Source: a bacterium (GTDB lineage: Bacteria > AUK180 > JAQVHJ01). From it: a DNA stretch of 6,909 nt. Under the pieces are notes generated by a model, which saw only the letters and a program-made list of their open reading frames with translations, ran no database searches and was not told the origin of the DNA. The stretch covers positions 1 through 6,909 of the forward strand of contig JAQVHJ010000127.1 of assembly GCA_028696285.1 (NCBI GenBank). The letters are read 5' to 3'. Each line of letters begins with the position of its first letter. Position 1 is the stretch's first letter. The position numbers were made by a program, and so were the translations under genes. This document shows, in pieces, positions 1-6,241 of the stretch.

Positions 1-347
1 AAATTATCTATCATTTCAATAATTACCGCCAGCACGGGTATGCCATAACGATGACGGGATATGAAAGATGAACTGATCAGGGATAGACTGAATATAAACA
101 TTATGATTGTACTGAATCTGACACGTTCCAATCTCTCTAGAAATTTCGTATAAAGAAATATACCAAATATTAAAAAAACCGCATTTAAGATGTACATGTA
201 CGGATAGTTTTCAATACCCAATTCTGTAATATAAATTGCATTCCTTGTATTCTCTGCAATAATAATCGAGCAGGAAAGTATTACAAGGAATAAAAACATT
301 AAAATTATCGGTTTTATTTCCTGCTTCTTTATTTCAAAAATTTTCAT
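1..347 (-). CDS. N-terminal part of a polytopic membrane transporter, NTT/MFS-like (partial, runs off left edge)
   Basis: The reading frame opens at the ATG at 347-345 and continues for 115 codons without a stop to the window edge. An in-frame TAA lies a few codons upstream with no other start between, which fixes the start; no good ribosome binding site is visible. Hydrophobic helices are seen at about residues 12-31, 50-67 and 79-97. The segment around residues 31-75 (TRNAIYITELGIENYPYMY, then LYTKFLERLERVR) resembles the first helices of the bacterial NTT (ATP/ADP translocase, Npt1/Npt2)-like or MFS-like proteins, which typically read AR-x-x-RDALFLS-x-x-G-x-x-x-LPY-x-Y followed by a basic loop. 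Members move nucleotides or unknown solutes across the inner membrane; some carry C-terminal HEAT repeats, which would lie outside this window. It follows the Hpt-like gene by 65 bp on the same strand and may share its promoter. The family is inferred from pattern memory and the substrate is unknown. Confidence 0.6.
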   Translation of the reverse strand, partial: MKIFEIKKQEIKPIILMFLFLVILSCSIIIAENTRNAIYITELGIENYPYMYILNAVFLIFGIFLYTKFLERLERVRFSTIIMFIFSLSLISSSFISRHRYGIPVLAVIIEMIDN

Positions 348-412
348 TTTATTTTTCTGATCTTAAATGATTAGAATTCCAAAGCAGAGGTAAAAGGATC
401 TTTATAATTAAA

Positions 413-733
413 TTAACTCCCGTTGTTTTTCAAATAATTTTCAAGTTTTTCAAGCAATTCATCAAAGAATATAAAATCATTACGAAGTTTCAGGACATCC
501 TGGTTTATAGAATGATCCTTAATTTCAATACCTAAATTCTTAATCTCAGGAAAACTGTACATTTCACCCGATTCAATCATTCTCTGCGATAGGACTCGTA
601 TCATTTCAAAATCACCGATACCCAAATACATCTTCAACTTTACCAAATCCTTCCTGCGGTTTCTTAAATATACCAGTTTAACATCTACGGTTTCGTTATG
701 TTCTCGTTTGCTTTCTTCCTGAAGATATTCCAT
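413..733 (-). CDS. Small Hpt-like four-helix protein with the phospho-histidine replaced by Gln
   Basis: A 106-residue soluble protein with no signal peptide or membrane segment. The ATG at 733 has GGAG at 741-738, four bases upstream, and a strong promoter just beyond. Residues 21-64 (VYLRNRRKDLVKLKMYLGIG, then DFEMIRVLSQRMIESGEMYSF, then PEI) follow the pattern of stand-alone Hpt (histidine phosphotransfer) domains: Y-L-x-x-RR-x-DL, GDFE-x-IR, H-x-x-K-G-S-G-x-x-Y-G-F-PE. The expected active-site His is Gln50 (codon CAG at 586-584). The K and G that usually follow are Ile and Glu, while Ser-Gly, Tyr and Phe-Pro-Glu are kept. The C-terminal half (65-103) is helical and charged, fitting helices 3 and 4. 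Known Hpt domains relay phosphate between receiver domains; this one could not do so through that position. It may bind a receiver or kinase as a decoy or scaffold, or have another role. Hpt assignment is from sequence pattern only. Confidence 0.65.
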   Translation of the reverse strand: MEYLQEESKREHNETVDVKLVYLRNRRKDLVKLKMYLGIGDFEMIRVLSQRMIESGEMYSFPEIKNLGIEIKDHSINQDVLKLRNDFIFFDELLEKLENYLKNNGS

Positions 734-753
734 TTTTCTCCAAATTTAGTGTT

Positions 754-782
754 ATTATATAACAAAAGCATAAAAAAATCAA
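754..782 (-). promoter_or_regulatory. Sigma-70-type promoter for the Hpt-like gene
   Basis: On the minus strand TTGATT (782-777) is followed by a 17-bp spacer and a perfect TATAAT (759-754). Transcription would begin near 747, giving a leader of about 14 bases that contains the GGAG at 741-738 before the ATG at 733. This suggests the Hpt-like gene is transcribed independently of the efflux operon upstream on the same strand. The call rests on consensus match and position. Confidence 0.75.
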
Positions 783-865
783 GAAAAAAAAATGAATAAT
801 GTGTTAAAGTTGGCAGCAATAATTGCAATGTTTTAAAAAACTACATTCATGTAAAGTCTCTCTTT

Positions 866-1004
866 CCATTTACCGTTCACCATTCACCATTCACCGTTTA
901 CCGTTCACCGTTTTACCGTTCACCGTTTACCGTTCCCCGTTCACCGTTTACCATTCACCGTTCACCGTTTTACCGTTCACCGTTTACCGTTCACCATTTA
1001 CCGT
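866..1004. repeat. Tandem heptamer array, 19 units of CC(G/A)TT(C/T)A
   Basis: Reading the plus strand from 866 in steps of seven gives nineteen consecutive units (CCGTTCA, CCGTTTA, CCATTCA, CCATTTA), then a partial CCGT. Two units are 8 bp (CCGTTTTA, at 908-915 and 965-972), and one reads CCGTTCC (930-936). C-type and T-type units mostly alternate, giving a GTTCACC/GTTTACC rhythm. A 35-bp stretch is exactly duplicated at 901-935 and 958-992. The array fills most of the gap between the efflux permease and the Hpt-like gene, and its last unit provides the permease stop codon. A plus-strand open frame across it encodes only PFTV-type repeats and is not a gene. Such arrays grow by replication slippage; any function is unknown. 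Confidence 0.95.
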
Positions 1005-2116
1005 ATCTGTTTCCTGGTGAATAATAGACTGAAGATAAAGATTACAATTCCAAAAACTGTTAATAAAACTGCATCTGAATAAAAATCAGCAAGAACACTC
1101 CCCTTCATAAAGATACCCCTTATTATCGTGAGAAAATATCGGAAAGGAATTGCATATGTCAGGTATTGTATTATCTTCGGCATATTCTCTATCGGGAATA
1201 AAAATCCTGAAAGAAGAATATTCGGGATCATAAAAATAACTGCAGTAAACATCGCCTGTCTCTGGTTATTAGATATGCTGGATATAAACAAACCTGTTCC
1301 AAGCGTACTTAAAAGAAATGGAAATGTCATTATCAGCATTAACCCGTAATTTCCAACAAAAGGTGTTTTAAATAAATGCACTGCGAATAAAATAATAATA
1401 ACAACATCAACATATCCTATGAAGAAAAACGGCAGAAACTTTGCCGCCATTATCTCAATCGGTTTCAAGGGTGTTGTTATCAGTTGTTCATAGGTCCCCG
1501 ATTCCTTCTCCCTTACTAAATTTGCAGAACCGAGAACCATCGTTATTACAAGAAGAATCGAACCGATTATACCCGACATTAAAAAATTAACCGTCTTCAT
1601 ATACGGATTATATCGAACTCTTACCTTCGCATATTCACTTAAATTAAATGCAGCCAGTCCCTTCTCCTTAAGTAATCTCTTTAAAAATTGAACCTTAACC
1701 TGGTCGAAATAACCCAAGGAAATCCTGCAGGTATTTGCATCTGTTCCGTCAAACAAGACAAGAATCTCTGCCTGTTTCCCCTTAAAAATATCAGTAGAAA
1801 AATTATGCGGGATAATTAACCCGACTTGTATCTCACGTTTCTTGAAACCTTCTTCAAGCTCTTGTATTGAATTAAATTCCCGTTCTATCTCAAACTTATC
1901 CGAATGATTCAATAAACTTATTAAATCTCTGCTGTATCCGGATTTATTTAAATCTAAAACCCCTGTTTCTATGTTGTCAATATCAAGATTGATCGCGTAC
2001 CCGAAAATAATAATTTCTATCAAGGGAGAAAGAAAGATTAAAATAAAAATCCTCTTATCCCGAATCATTTGAATCATTTCCTTCTTAAACATGGTATAAA
2101 ACCGGCTGAAACTCAT
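998..2116 (-). CDS. ABC-2 type exporter permease, second of two (YbhR/YhhJ-like)
   Basis: A 372-residue inner-membrane permease of the ABC-2 (DrrB/NodJ, PF12698-like) type, last gene of the efflux operon. An amphipathic start (KKEMIQMIRDKR) leads into helix 1 (about 23-43), then a large extracytoplasmic domain (about 44-175) with the family-typical DG-x-D-A-N-T (123-129), then five further helices to the C terminus. The conserved cytoplasmic motif VREKESGTYEQL is at 201-212, followed by TTPL and later LLSGFLFPIENMP (301-313). Length is usual for YbhR/YbhS-type proteins. It should heterodimerise with the upstream permease and couple to the single ATPase. The start lies 3 bp past the preceding stop, with AGAGG inside the end of that gene, so translation is probably coupled. 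The last Arg codon and the TAA stop lie within the tandem heptamer array, so the extreme C terminus may not be the ancestral one. Substrate cannot be read from sequence. Confidence 0.93.
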   Translation of the reverse strand: MSFSRFYTMFKKEMIQMIRDKRIFILIFLSPLIEIIIFGYAINLDIDNIETGVLDLNKSGYSRDLISLLNHSDKFEIEREFNSIQELEEGFKKREIQVGLIIPHNFSTDIFKGKQAEILVLFDGTDANTCRISLGYFDQVKVQFLKRLLKEKGLAAFNLSEYAKVRVRYNPYMKTVNFLMSGIIGSILLVITMVLGSANLVREKESGTYEQLITTPLKPIEIMAAKFLPFFFIGYVDVVIIILFAVHLFKTPFVGNYGLMLIMTFPFLLSTLGTGLFISSISNNQRQAMFTAVIFMIPNILLSGFLFPIENMPKIIQYLTYAIPFRYFLTIIRGIFMKGSVLADFYSDAVLLTVFGIVIFIFSLLFTRKQIR

Positions 2117-2119
2117 GCT

Positions 2120-3223
2120 TTAATCAGACCTCTTTCTTATTCTGAATAATGATAACATTAACATCACTCCTGCAAAAATAATAAGCATTAATATTTCATT
2201 TGAATAGTAGAATATATGATTCCCTTTTAAAAAAATATCCCTAAGTATCACAATATAATGGCGTGAAGGTATCAGGTATGTAATGTACTGCATGGCAACC
2301 GGCATATTCTTAATAGGAAAAATGAATCCGGATAAAATTATTGACGGAAGCAATGTCGATAAAAATGAAATCACCATCACTCCTAACTGTGAATCACTTA
2401 ATGTCGAAATAAATATCCCCATGGATATGCAGGTAAATAAATAAATTGATGTAATTAATAGAAAGATAAAGAAATTTCCTTCGAAAGGAATATGGAACCA
2501 GTATTTCGCTACAAGAAAAACAAGAATCCCGTCAAATAAACCCATGATCAAGAATGGAATGGACTTCCCGATTATTATAGTTGCTATTGAAATAGGCGTT
2601 GTATACAGTGTTTCCAGGGTACCTTCTTCCTTCTCCCGCACTATCGCAGGGGCTGTTAACTGAACGCCAACTACCATAAGAAGAACAGCAATTAAACCGG
2701 GAATGACAAAATTCAAACTGCGCATATCTGTATTATAAAGAATCCGGGTCTTATAATTAATTAACTCAACCTTTGAAATTCCCATCTCTGCTTTTATGAA
2801 TACTTCATAAATTGAAAAGAAATAGTTTGTCGCAATTCTCGCTGTATTGGAATCACTCCCGTCAATTACAACAGAAATCTCCGGTTTCCCTTTCCGGGTT
2901 AGCTCTTTCGAAAAATTTGCAGGGATTACAAGTGCAATCTTTATCTTATTCTGCTTCAATGACCTTGATAATAAATCTTCATTGTAAAAATGGTGGATGG
3001 TAAAATACCCCGAATTCTCAAATTGCTCCAATAATTTTTTAGAAGACCTCCCCGAATCAAAATTCAGCACACCCAAATCAACGTTCCTGATGTCATAATT
3101 AATTGCATAAGCATATAAGATCAGCATTGAAACAGGAATAAATATTATTATCATAAGAGTTCGCAGGTCACGAATACTCTGGATGAACTCTTTCTCAATA
3201 AATGCAGATATTCTTCTAAACAT
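2120..3223 (-). CDS. ABC-2 type exporter permease, first of two (YbhS-like)
   Basis: A 367-residue permease paralogous to its downstream neighbour and of almost the same length. The N-terminal basic amphipathic segment (KEFIQSIRDLRT, 11-22) precedes helix 1 (about 23-41). A large periplasmic domain follows, with IPANFSKEL (100-108) and the DGSDSNTA motif (121-128). About five helices run from residue 172 onward, with the cytoplasmic REKEEGTLETLYTTP motif at 196-210 and LSGFIFPIKNMP at 297-308. These are the hallmarks of the YbhS/YbhR/YhhJ group that works with a HlyD-type adaptor. Its ATG lies inside the last codons of the ATPase gene, an 8-bp overlap that implies translational coupling. With the second permease it would form the transmembrane path. 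The two permeases differ throughout, so this is an old duplication rather than a recent copy. Confidence 0.93.
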   Translation of the reverse strand: MFRRISAFIEKEFIQSIRDLRTLMIIIFIPVSMLILYAYAINYDIRNVDLGVLNFDSGRSSKKLLEQFENSGYFTIHHFYNEDLLSRSLKQNKIKIALVIPANFSKELTRKGKPEISVVIDGSDSNTARIATNYFFSIYEVFIKAEMGISKVELINYKTRILYNTDMRSLNFVIPGLIAVLLMVVGVQLTAPAIVREKEEGTLETLYTTPISIATIIIGKSIPFLIMGLFDGILVFLVAKYWFHIPFEGNFFIFLLITSIYLFTCISMGIFISTLSDSQLGVMVISFLSTLLPSIILSGFIFPIKNMPVAMQYITYLIPSRHYIVILRDIFLKGNHIFYYSNEILMLIIFAGVMLMLSLFRIRKRSD

Positions 3224-3935
3224 ATTCTTTCATTAATTTTACAAATACTGCTTCTAATGTATCTCCATTCTTCTTCAATTCAACCGGGCTTCCGGATGCA
3301 ATTAATTTCCCCGAGAACATGAATCCGAGCTTATCGCACTTTTCCGCCTCTTCTATATAATGTGTTGTAATAAAAAAAGTTTTCCCTGAATCTGCAATCT
3401 CGCGAATTAAATCCCAAAATTCCTTCCGTGTAACCGGGTCAACCCCTGCTGTCGGCTCATCAAGAAATATTATCTCGGGGTCATGGGATAATGCACAGCC
3501 CAAGGCTAAACGCTGACGTAAACCTCCCGAAAGGTTCTTTGAGAGATAATCTCTGTACTCCTTAATCTTCATGCGGTCAAGGATAATTACGATATTCTCC
3601 ATTATCTGTCTTTTTGTTAATCCATATAACTGAGAATAAAATTTTAAGTTCTCTCTGACAGTCAAATCGTCATACAAACTGAATCTCTGGGACATATATC
3701 CGATTATTGACTTTATCTTTTCCGGATCCTTATCAATGGAATACCCGCCAACATATGCACTGCCGCTGGTCTGCTTTAATATCCCGCAAAGCATCCGGAT
3801 GGTTGTAGATTTTCCCGCACCGTTCGGCCCAAGAAAACCGAAAATGCTCCCCTTCTCAACCTCCAGCGTAAGCTCATCAACTGCTGGTTTCTCTTTGAAA
3901 ACTTTTGTTAAACGATCTGTTACTATTGGATTCAT
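3216..3935 (-). CDS. ABC transporter ATP-binding subunit of the efflux pump
   Basis: A 239-residue cytoplasmic ATPase with every expected motif intact: Walker A GPNGAGKST (36-44), Q-loop Gln83 in MSQRFSLYDDLTVREN, signature LSGGLRQRL (135-143), Walker B IIFLDE (155-160) with catalytic Glu160, D-loop AGVD (163-166) and switch His192 in TTHYIEE. The C-terminal DTLEAVFVKLM (225-235) is the short helix typical of the YbhF/CcmA/NatA-like branch. E. coli YbhF carries two ABC domains in one chain; here there is one, so the pump presumably uses a homodimer. The start overlaps the adaptor gene's stop as ATGA (4 bp), and the stop overlaps the next permease by 8 bp, so the cluster is one operon. It powers export through the two downstream permeases. 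Confidence 0.95.
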   Translation of the reverse strand: MNPIVTDRLTKVFKEKPAVDELTLEVEKGSIFGFLGPNGAGKSTTIRMLCGILKQTSGSAYVGGYSIDKDPEKIKSIIGYMSQRFSLYDDLTVRENLKFYSQLYGLTKRQIMENIVIILDRMKIKEYRDYLSKNLSGGLRQRLALGCALSHDPEIIFLDEPTAGVDPVTRKEFWDLIREIADSGKTFFITTHYIEEAEKCDKLGFMFSGKLIASGSPVELKKNGDTLEAVFVKLMKEYV

Positions 3936-4741
3936 ATCTTCTTCTTTTGAAAAATTACGGTTGTAAATAACCCGGGCTTAAAATTTTCTATCCCGTCACT
4001 TGGCACAATTCTGATTTCATAAACTTGAATTACCCTCTGCTCTTCTGTCTGAAGTGTAGACGGGGTAAATTCAGGAACATTTGAAATGAAACTTACACTG
4101 CCGTTAAATCTCTTTTCAGGATACGAATCAATCTTCAAGTATACCTTATCCCCCGTCGTTACCATACCTATGTACTTCTCGGGAATATATGTTTTAATAT
4201 AAAAATCCTTGAAATCATGCAGTAAAAATAACGGGTAACCGGGGGCGACTACCTCCCCGGGTTCAATATACTTTTCATAGATTATTCCGGAAACAGGTGT
4301 TTTAATCTCTGTCTTAGAGATATACAGTTTTAATAGTTCAATATTCTCTTCAATCTCTTTTAAACGGAGTTTATTGATCTTAAAATTCAATTCCGCTTTG
4401 TTAAACTGCTCCTTCGGTATTGAATTGGCCTGGTATAAATTCTTCGCACGATTATAATCTAATTCTGAATCATTCAATAATGCAATCACCTGCTCCTTCT
4501 GTATCTCGGCAGCATTTAATTGAATCTTATATTGAAGATCATCCAGCTTTACTAAAACCTTATCCTGCTCCACTGAATCTCCGTCATTTGCAGATATATC
4601 GATTACCTTCCCCGGCAATTCACTTGAAATCCGGATCTCACGCACTTCTACCGTACCCGAAACAATAATCTCATTACTCTCCCCGGGGGCGCAACCCGCT
4701 ATTAATAAGATCAACATCGTTAAAGATAAGTATCTTTTCAT
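3932..4741 (-). CDS. HlyD/YbhG-family periplasmic adaptor lipoprotein of the efflux pump
   Basis: First gene of the efflux operon. I place the start at the ATG at 4741, not the in-frame GTG at 4750, because AGGAG (4754-4750) is 8 bp from the ATG but overlaps the GTG. The product is 269 residues. It opens with a lipoprotein signal, MKRYLSLTML then a lipobox LIAGC with the lipidated Cys17. The first biotinyl-lipoyl half is at about 28-68 (GTVEVREIRISSELPGKV and following), then a helical hairpin (about 70-142), the second lipoyl half (about 144-174, KTPVSGIIYEKYIEPGEVV) and a beta-barrel domain (180 onward). FTPSTLQTEEQRV (225-237) matches the YbhG-type TPxxVQT-x-E-x-RV signature, and KPGLFTTV (255-262) is the usual end strand. 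It bridges the inner-membrane permeases to an outer-membrane channel such as TolC, which is not encoded in this window. It is short for an RND-type adaptor but normal for YbhG. Confidence 0.93.
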   Translation of the reverse strand: MKRYLSLTMLILLIAGCAPGESNEIIVSGTVEVREIRISSELPGKVIDISANDGDSVEQDKVLVKLDDLQYKIQLNAAEIQKEQVIALLNDSELDYNRAKNLYQANSIPKEQFNKAELNFKINKLRLKEIEENIELLKLYISKTEIKTPVSGIIYEKYIEPGEVVAPGYPLFLLHDFKDFYIKTYIPEKYIGMVTTGDKVYLKIDSYPEKRFNGSVSFISNVPEFTPSTLQTEEQRVIQVYEIRIVPSDGIENFKPGLFTTVIFQKKKI

Positions 4742-4749
4742 TTGTGTCA

Positions 4750-4754
4750 CTCCT
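4750..4754 (-). promoter_or_regulatory. Ribosome binding site that decides the adaptor start
   Basis: AGGAG on the minus strand, with 8 bases between it and the ATG at 4741. An alternative GTG at 4750-4748 shares its G with this site, leaving no room for ribosome placement, and would only add the residues M-T-Q before the signal peptide. Confidence 0.8.
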
Positions 4755-4770
4755 GTTATTAAAACGAATA

Positions 4771-4799
4771 ATTATAACACTATATTAATTATAAGTCAA
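4771..4799 (-). promoter_or_regulatory. Sigma-70-type promoter of the efflux operon
   Basis: On the minus strand TTGACT (4799-4794), a 17-bp spacer and a perfect TATAAT (4776-4771). Transcription would start near 4764, leaving a leader of about 22 bases with AGGAG before the ATG at 4741. TAATTATA occurs on the plus strand at both 4769-4776 and 4786-4793; this direct repeat overlaps the promoter and could be an operator half-site pair, but it may be chance in AT-rich DNA. The near-consensus elements suggest strong expression unless repressed. Confidence 0.82.
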
Positions 4800-4862
4800 G
4801 ATGTTTGGAGCTAAAGAGAATATCAGGGAAATTATGAAATAAAGATTTATATTGGTAGATTG

Positions 4863-4891
4863 TTGACTTTAAACCATTTGTATGATATAAT
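4863..4891 (+). promoter_or_regulatory. Sigma-70-type promoter of the exported barrel gene
   Basis: TTGACT (4863-4868), a 17-bp spacer and TATAAT (4886-4891), so hexamers and spacing are identical to the divergent efflux promoter. AAGGAG follows at 4911-4916, 11 bases before the ATG at 4928. The two -35 boxes are 63 bp apart and point away from each other. Confidence 0.85.
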
Positions 4892-4927
4892 ATTAAAGTA
4901 ATTATTAAAAAAGGAGCCAAAGATAAC

Positions 4928-5947
4928 ATGAAAAAGTTCCTCCCGTTAATTCTGGTGTTTCTCTTGTTTGTTTCCGCCTCATTCGGGGAAGCGGTGAAGG
5001 TTATAATGAAGGATGGAACAGTAAATGAGGGAGAACTTCTCGGCATAAATAAAACTACCGTGTTTATTCAGAAAGATTCAAAAGTCCTTGAATTATCCCT
5101 GACAGACGTAAAAGCTGTATTCGATTCTAAAACTCATGAAGAGATTTCAATTCAGACTCTTCAACAAACCGCCCCGCAAACTCCGGCTCCTACCCCTGCT
5201 CCTGCTCCAACTCCAACTCAACCGGCGGTGACTCAACCGCCGAAAGCACCCCAGCCACAAATGCCATTCAGGTTGGATGTCAGTTTTGATATGGGAATTG
5301 CCTCAGACAACTCTCTTGAAAAGAAGTTGTGGCCTCTCTTGATTTATGAATTCCCAACAACTCCATGGAATGGCAATAACATGCTGGCCGGGATCTATGG
5401 CGGATTCCTTTTTAGATTCCTTGAGGATTTTGAAATCGGCCCGTTTTTCGGCGTATATTTATTCGGATTAGGAAGCCAGAACAGCGGAGTTACTGTAACA
5501 GGTTCTTATTACGGGTATTATTATACTTATAATGTTGAATACGACCTGCCAGCAGGCGCATTTATGTACGGTTTGAAATTGAATATGTCCATTTGGAAAC
5601 AGGATAATATGAGCGCGTATATGTTCATGTCCGTAGGAATGATTAATCTGCTCTGCAACTACACTATGACCGTAACAAGTTCAGGATATAACGGGAACAA
5701 AAGAGGAACTTTCGAAGGAAGTGACTTGTTAACTAAAGTTGGGTTTGGCTTGGAAGTTGATGGATTATACTTTGAACTTGGTGCTCAAAGTGCAAAAATA
5801 AAGGAAATTACATACACAATTGATGAAAATGATTTCTACCCCTCAGAAGTCGGGACTTCAGGAACTTTATATGATGCATCCGGAAATAAAATCCCGGCCG
5901 ATTTCTCGTGCATGTTCTTGAATCTCGGATTTAAATTCGGGAAATAA
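4928..5947 (+). CDS. Exported protein: SH3-like domain, Pro-rich linker, probable outer-membrane beta-barrel
   Basis: A 339-residue protein; no named family is recognised. Residues 1-20 are a Sec signal peptide (basic MKKF, a hydrophobic core, then SASFG), probably cleaved near residue 20. Residues 22-66 form a small beta domain (VKVIMKDGTVNEGELLGI, then TTVFIQ, LELSLTDVKAVF). This is the KDG-x-x-x-x-G-x-hydrophobic pattern of SH3- or Lsm-like domains seen near the N terminus of many envelope proteins. Residues 80-112 are a Pro/Thr/Ala/Gln linker. From 113 to 339 short alternating amphipathic strands rich in Tyr, Phe and Gly, ending LNLGFKFGK, suggest an outer-membrane barrel of roughly 8-10 strands. 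The final residue is Lys rather than the usual aromatic. One Cys (243) and a second (328) lie in the barrel. The gene has its own strong promoter and AAGGAG site, diverges from the efflux operon and has no obvious partner downstream. It lacks TolC-like long helices, so it is unlikely to be the pump's channel. Confidence 0.88.
   Translation: MKKFLPLILVFLLFVSASFGEAVKVIMKDGTVNEGELLGINKTTVFIQKDSKVLELSLTDVKAVFDSKTHEEISIQTLQQTAPQTPAPTPAPAPTPTQPAVTQPPKAPQPQMPFRLDVSFDMGIASDNSLEKKLWPLLIYEFPTTPWNGNNMLAGIYGGFLFRFLEDFEIGPFFGVYLFGLGSQNSGVTVTGSYYGYYYTYNVEYDLPAGAFMYGLKLNMSIWKQDNMSAYMFMSVGMINLLCNYTMTVTSSGYNGNKRGTFEGSDLLTKVGFGLEVDGLYFELGAQSAKIKEITYTIDENDFYPSEVGTSGTLYDASGNKIPADFSCMFLNLGFKFGK
5223..5242 (+). 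repeat. GC-rich 7-bp inverted repeat inside the linker-coding region
   Basis: CGGCGGT (5223-5229) and ACCGCCG (5236-5242) are perfect inverted arms around a 6-base loop, GACTCA. It lies in the codons for the Pro-rich linker, just before the barrel-coding part. An mRNA hairpin here could slow ribosomes between domains; equally it may only reflect Pro codon use (CCG, and CCG in reverse). No U-tract follows, so it is not a terminator. Confidence 0.6.
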
Positions 5948-6241
5948 TTTCCATTGACCTGTTAAAAGATATATATTCTTCTGACAATCTTTTTAATTAT
6001 TATCACAGTATCCAGGTGTTTCCGCGCAGTCTAAATATCCTGAGAATGAAATGAGCATGAATTGCAGTTGCTATGCAAATCACATACTTAATTATTTCAA
6101 ACATCAAAAGTTGTAAATGTAAGCAACTATTGCCACTGGGATAAATACGATTTGATAAGTCTCTTTTTAATCCCGGTCATAATATCCTAAGACAAGCAAA
6201 GCGAAGATGTCACGATGTTTCAAGGAAACTATCCGGATCAA
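5948..6241. other. Intergenic stretch without a recognisable gene
   Basis: AT-rich DNA between the barrel gene and the right-hand repeat array. I see no credible coding frame, tRNA or strong terminator. The largest symmetric elements are a 7-bp pair (AGTTGCT 6066-6072, AGCAACT 6122-6128) separated by 49 bp and a small GTTTC-AAG-GAAAC hairpin at 6217-6229. A 21-codon frame from 6051 (rich in Cys, Asn and His) lacks a good ribosome site. The part from about 6150 to 6241 could be another dispersed repeat, but there is no second copy here to show it. Confidence 0.6.

Noticed and set aside
811..842. Terminator for the efflux operon at the GCAAT-A-ATTGC symmetry (816-826)
   Set aside because: The stem is short and AT-rich with a one-base centre, too weak to call an intrinsic terminator.
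866..1004. CRISPR array
   Set aside because: Units are 7 bp and contiguous, with no unique spacers.
823..1020. 65-codon plus-strand frame rich in PFTV repeats
   Set aside because: It is the translation of the heptamer array and overlaps the permease end; there is no ribosome site and no composition resembling a real protein.
1128..1349. 73-codon plus-strand frame
   Set aside because: Antisense to the conserved C-terminal half of permease 2.
2812..3003. 63-codon plus-strand frame
   Set aside because: Antisense to the periplasmic domain of permease 1; no independent support.
3736..3966. 76-codon plus-strand frame
   Set aside because: It is antisense to the Walker A part of the ATPase, a common artefact of conserved codons.
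4420..4668. 82-codon plus-strand frame
   Set aside because: Antisense to the adaptor coding sequence; composition unlike a real protein.
4789..5046. 85-codon minus-strand frame across the divergent promoter region
   Set aside because: It is antisense to the signal peptide and SH3-like domain of a well-supported gene and would cover both promoters; no ribosome site.
6051..6116. 21-codon frame with two Cys (possible small peptide)
   Set aside because: No good ribosome site, ordinary AT-rich composition, no signal peptide or partner gene.
6066..6128. AGTTGCT/AGCAACT inverted pair as a terminator or riboswitch
   Set aside because: Arms are only 7 bp with 49 bp between them and no U-tract; compatible with chance.
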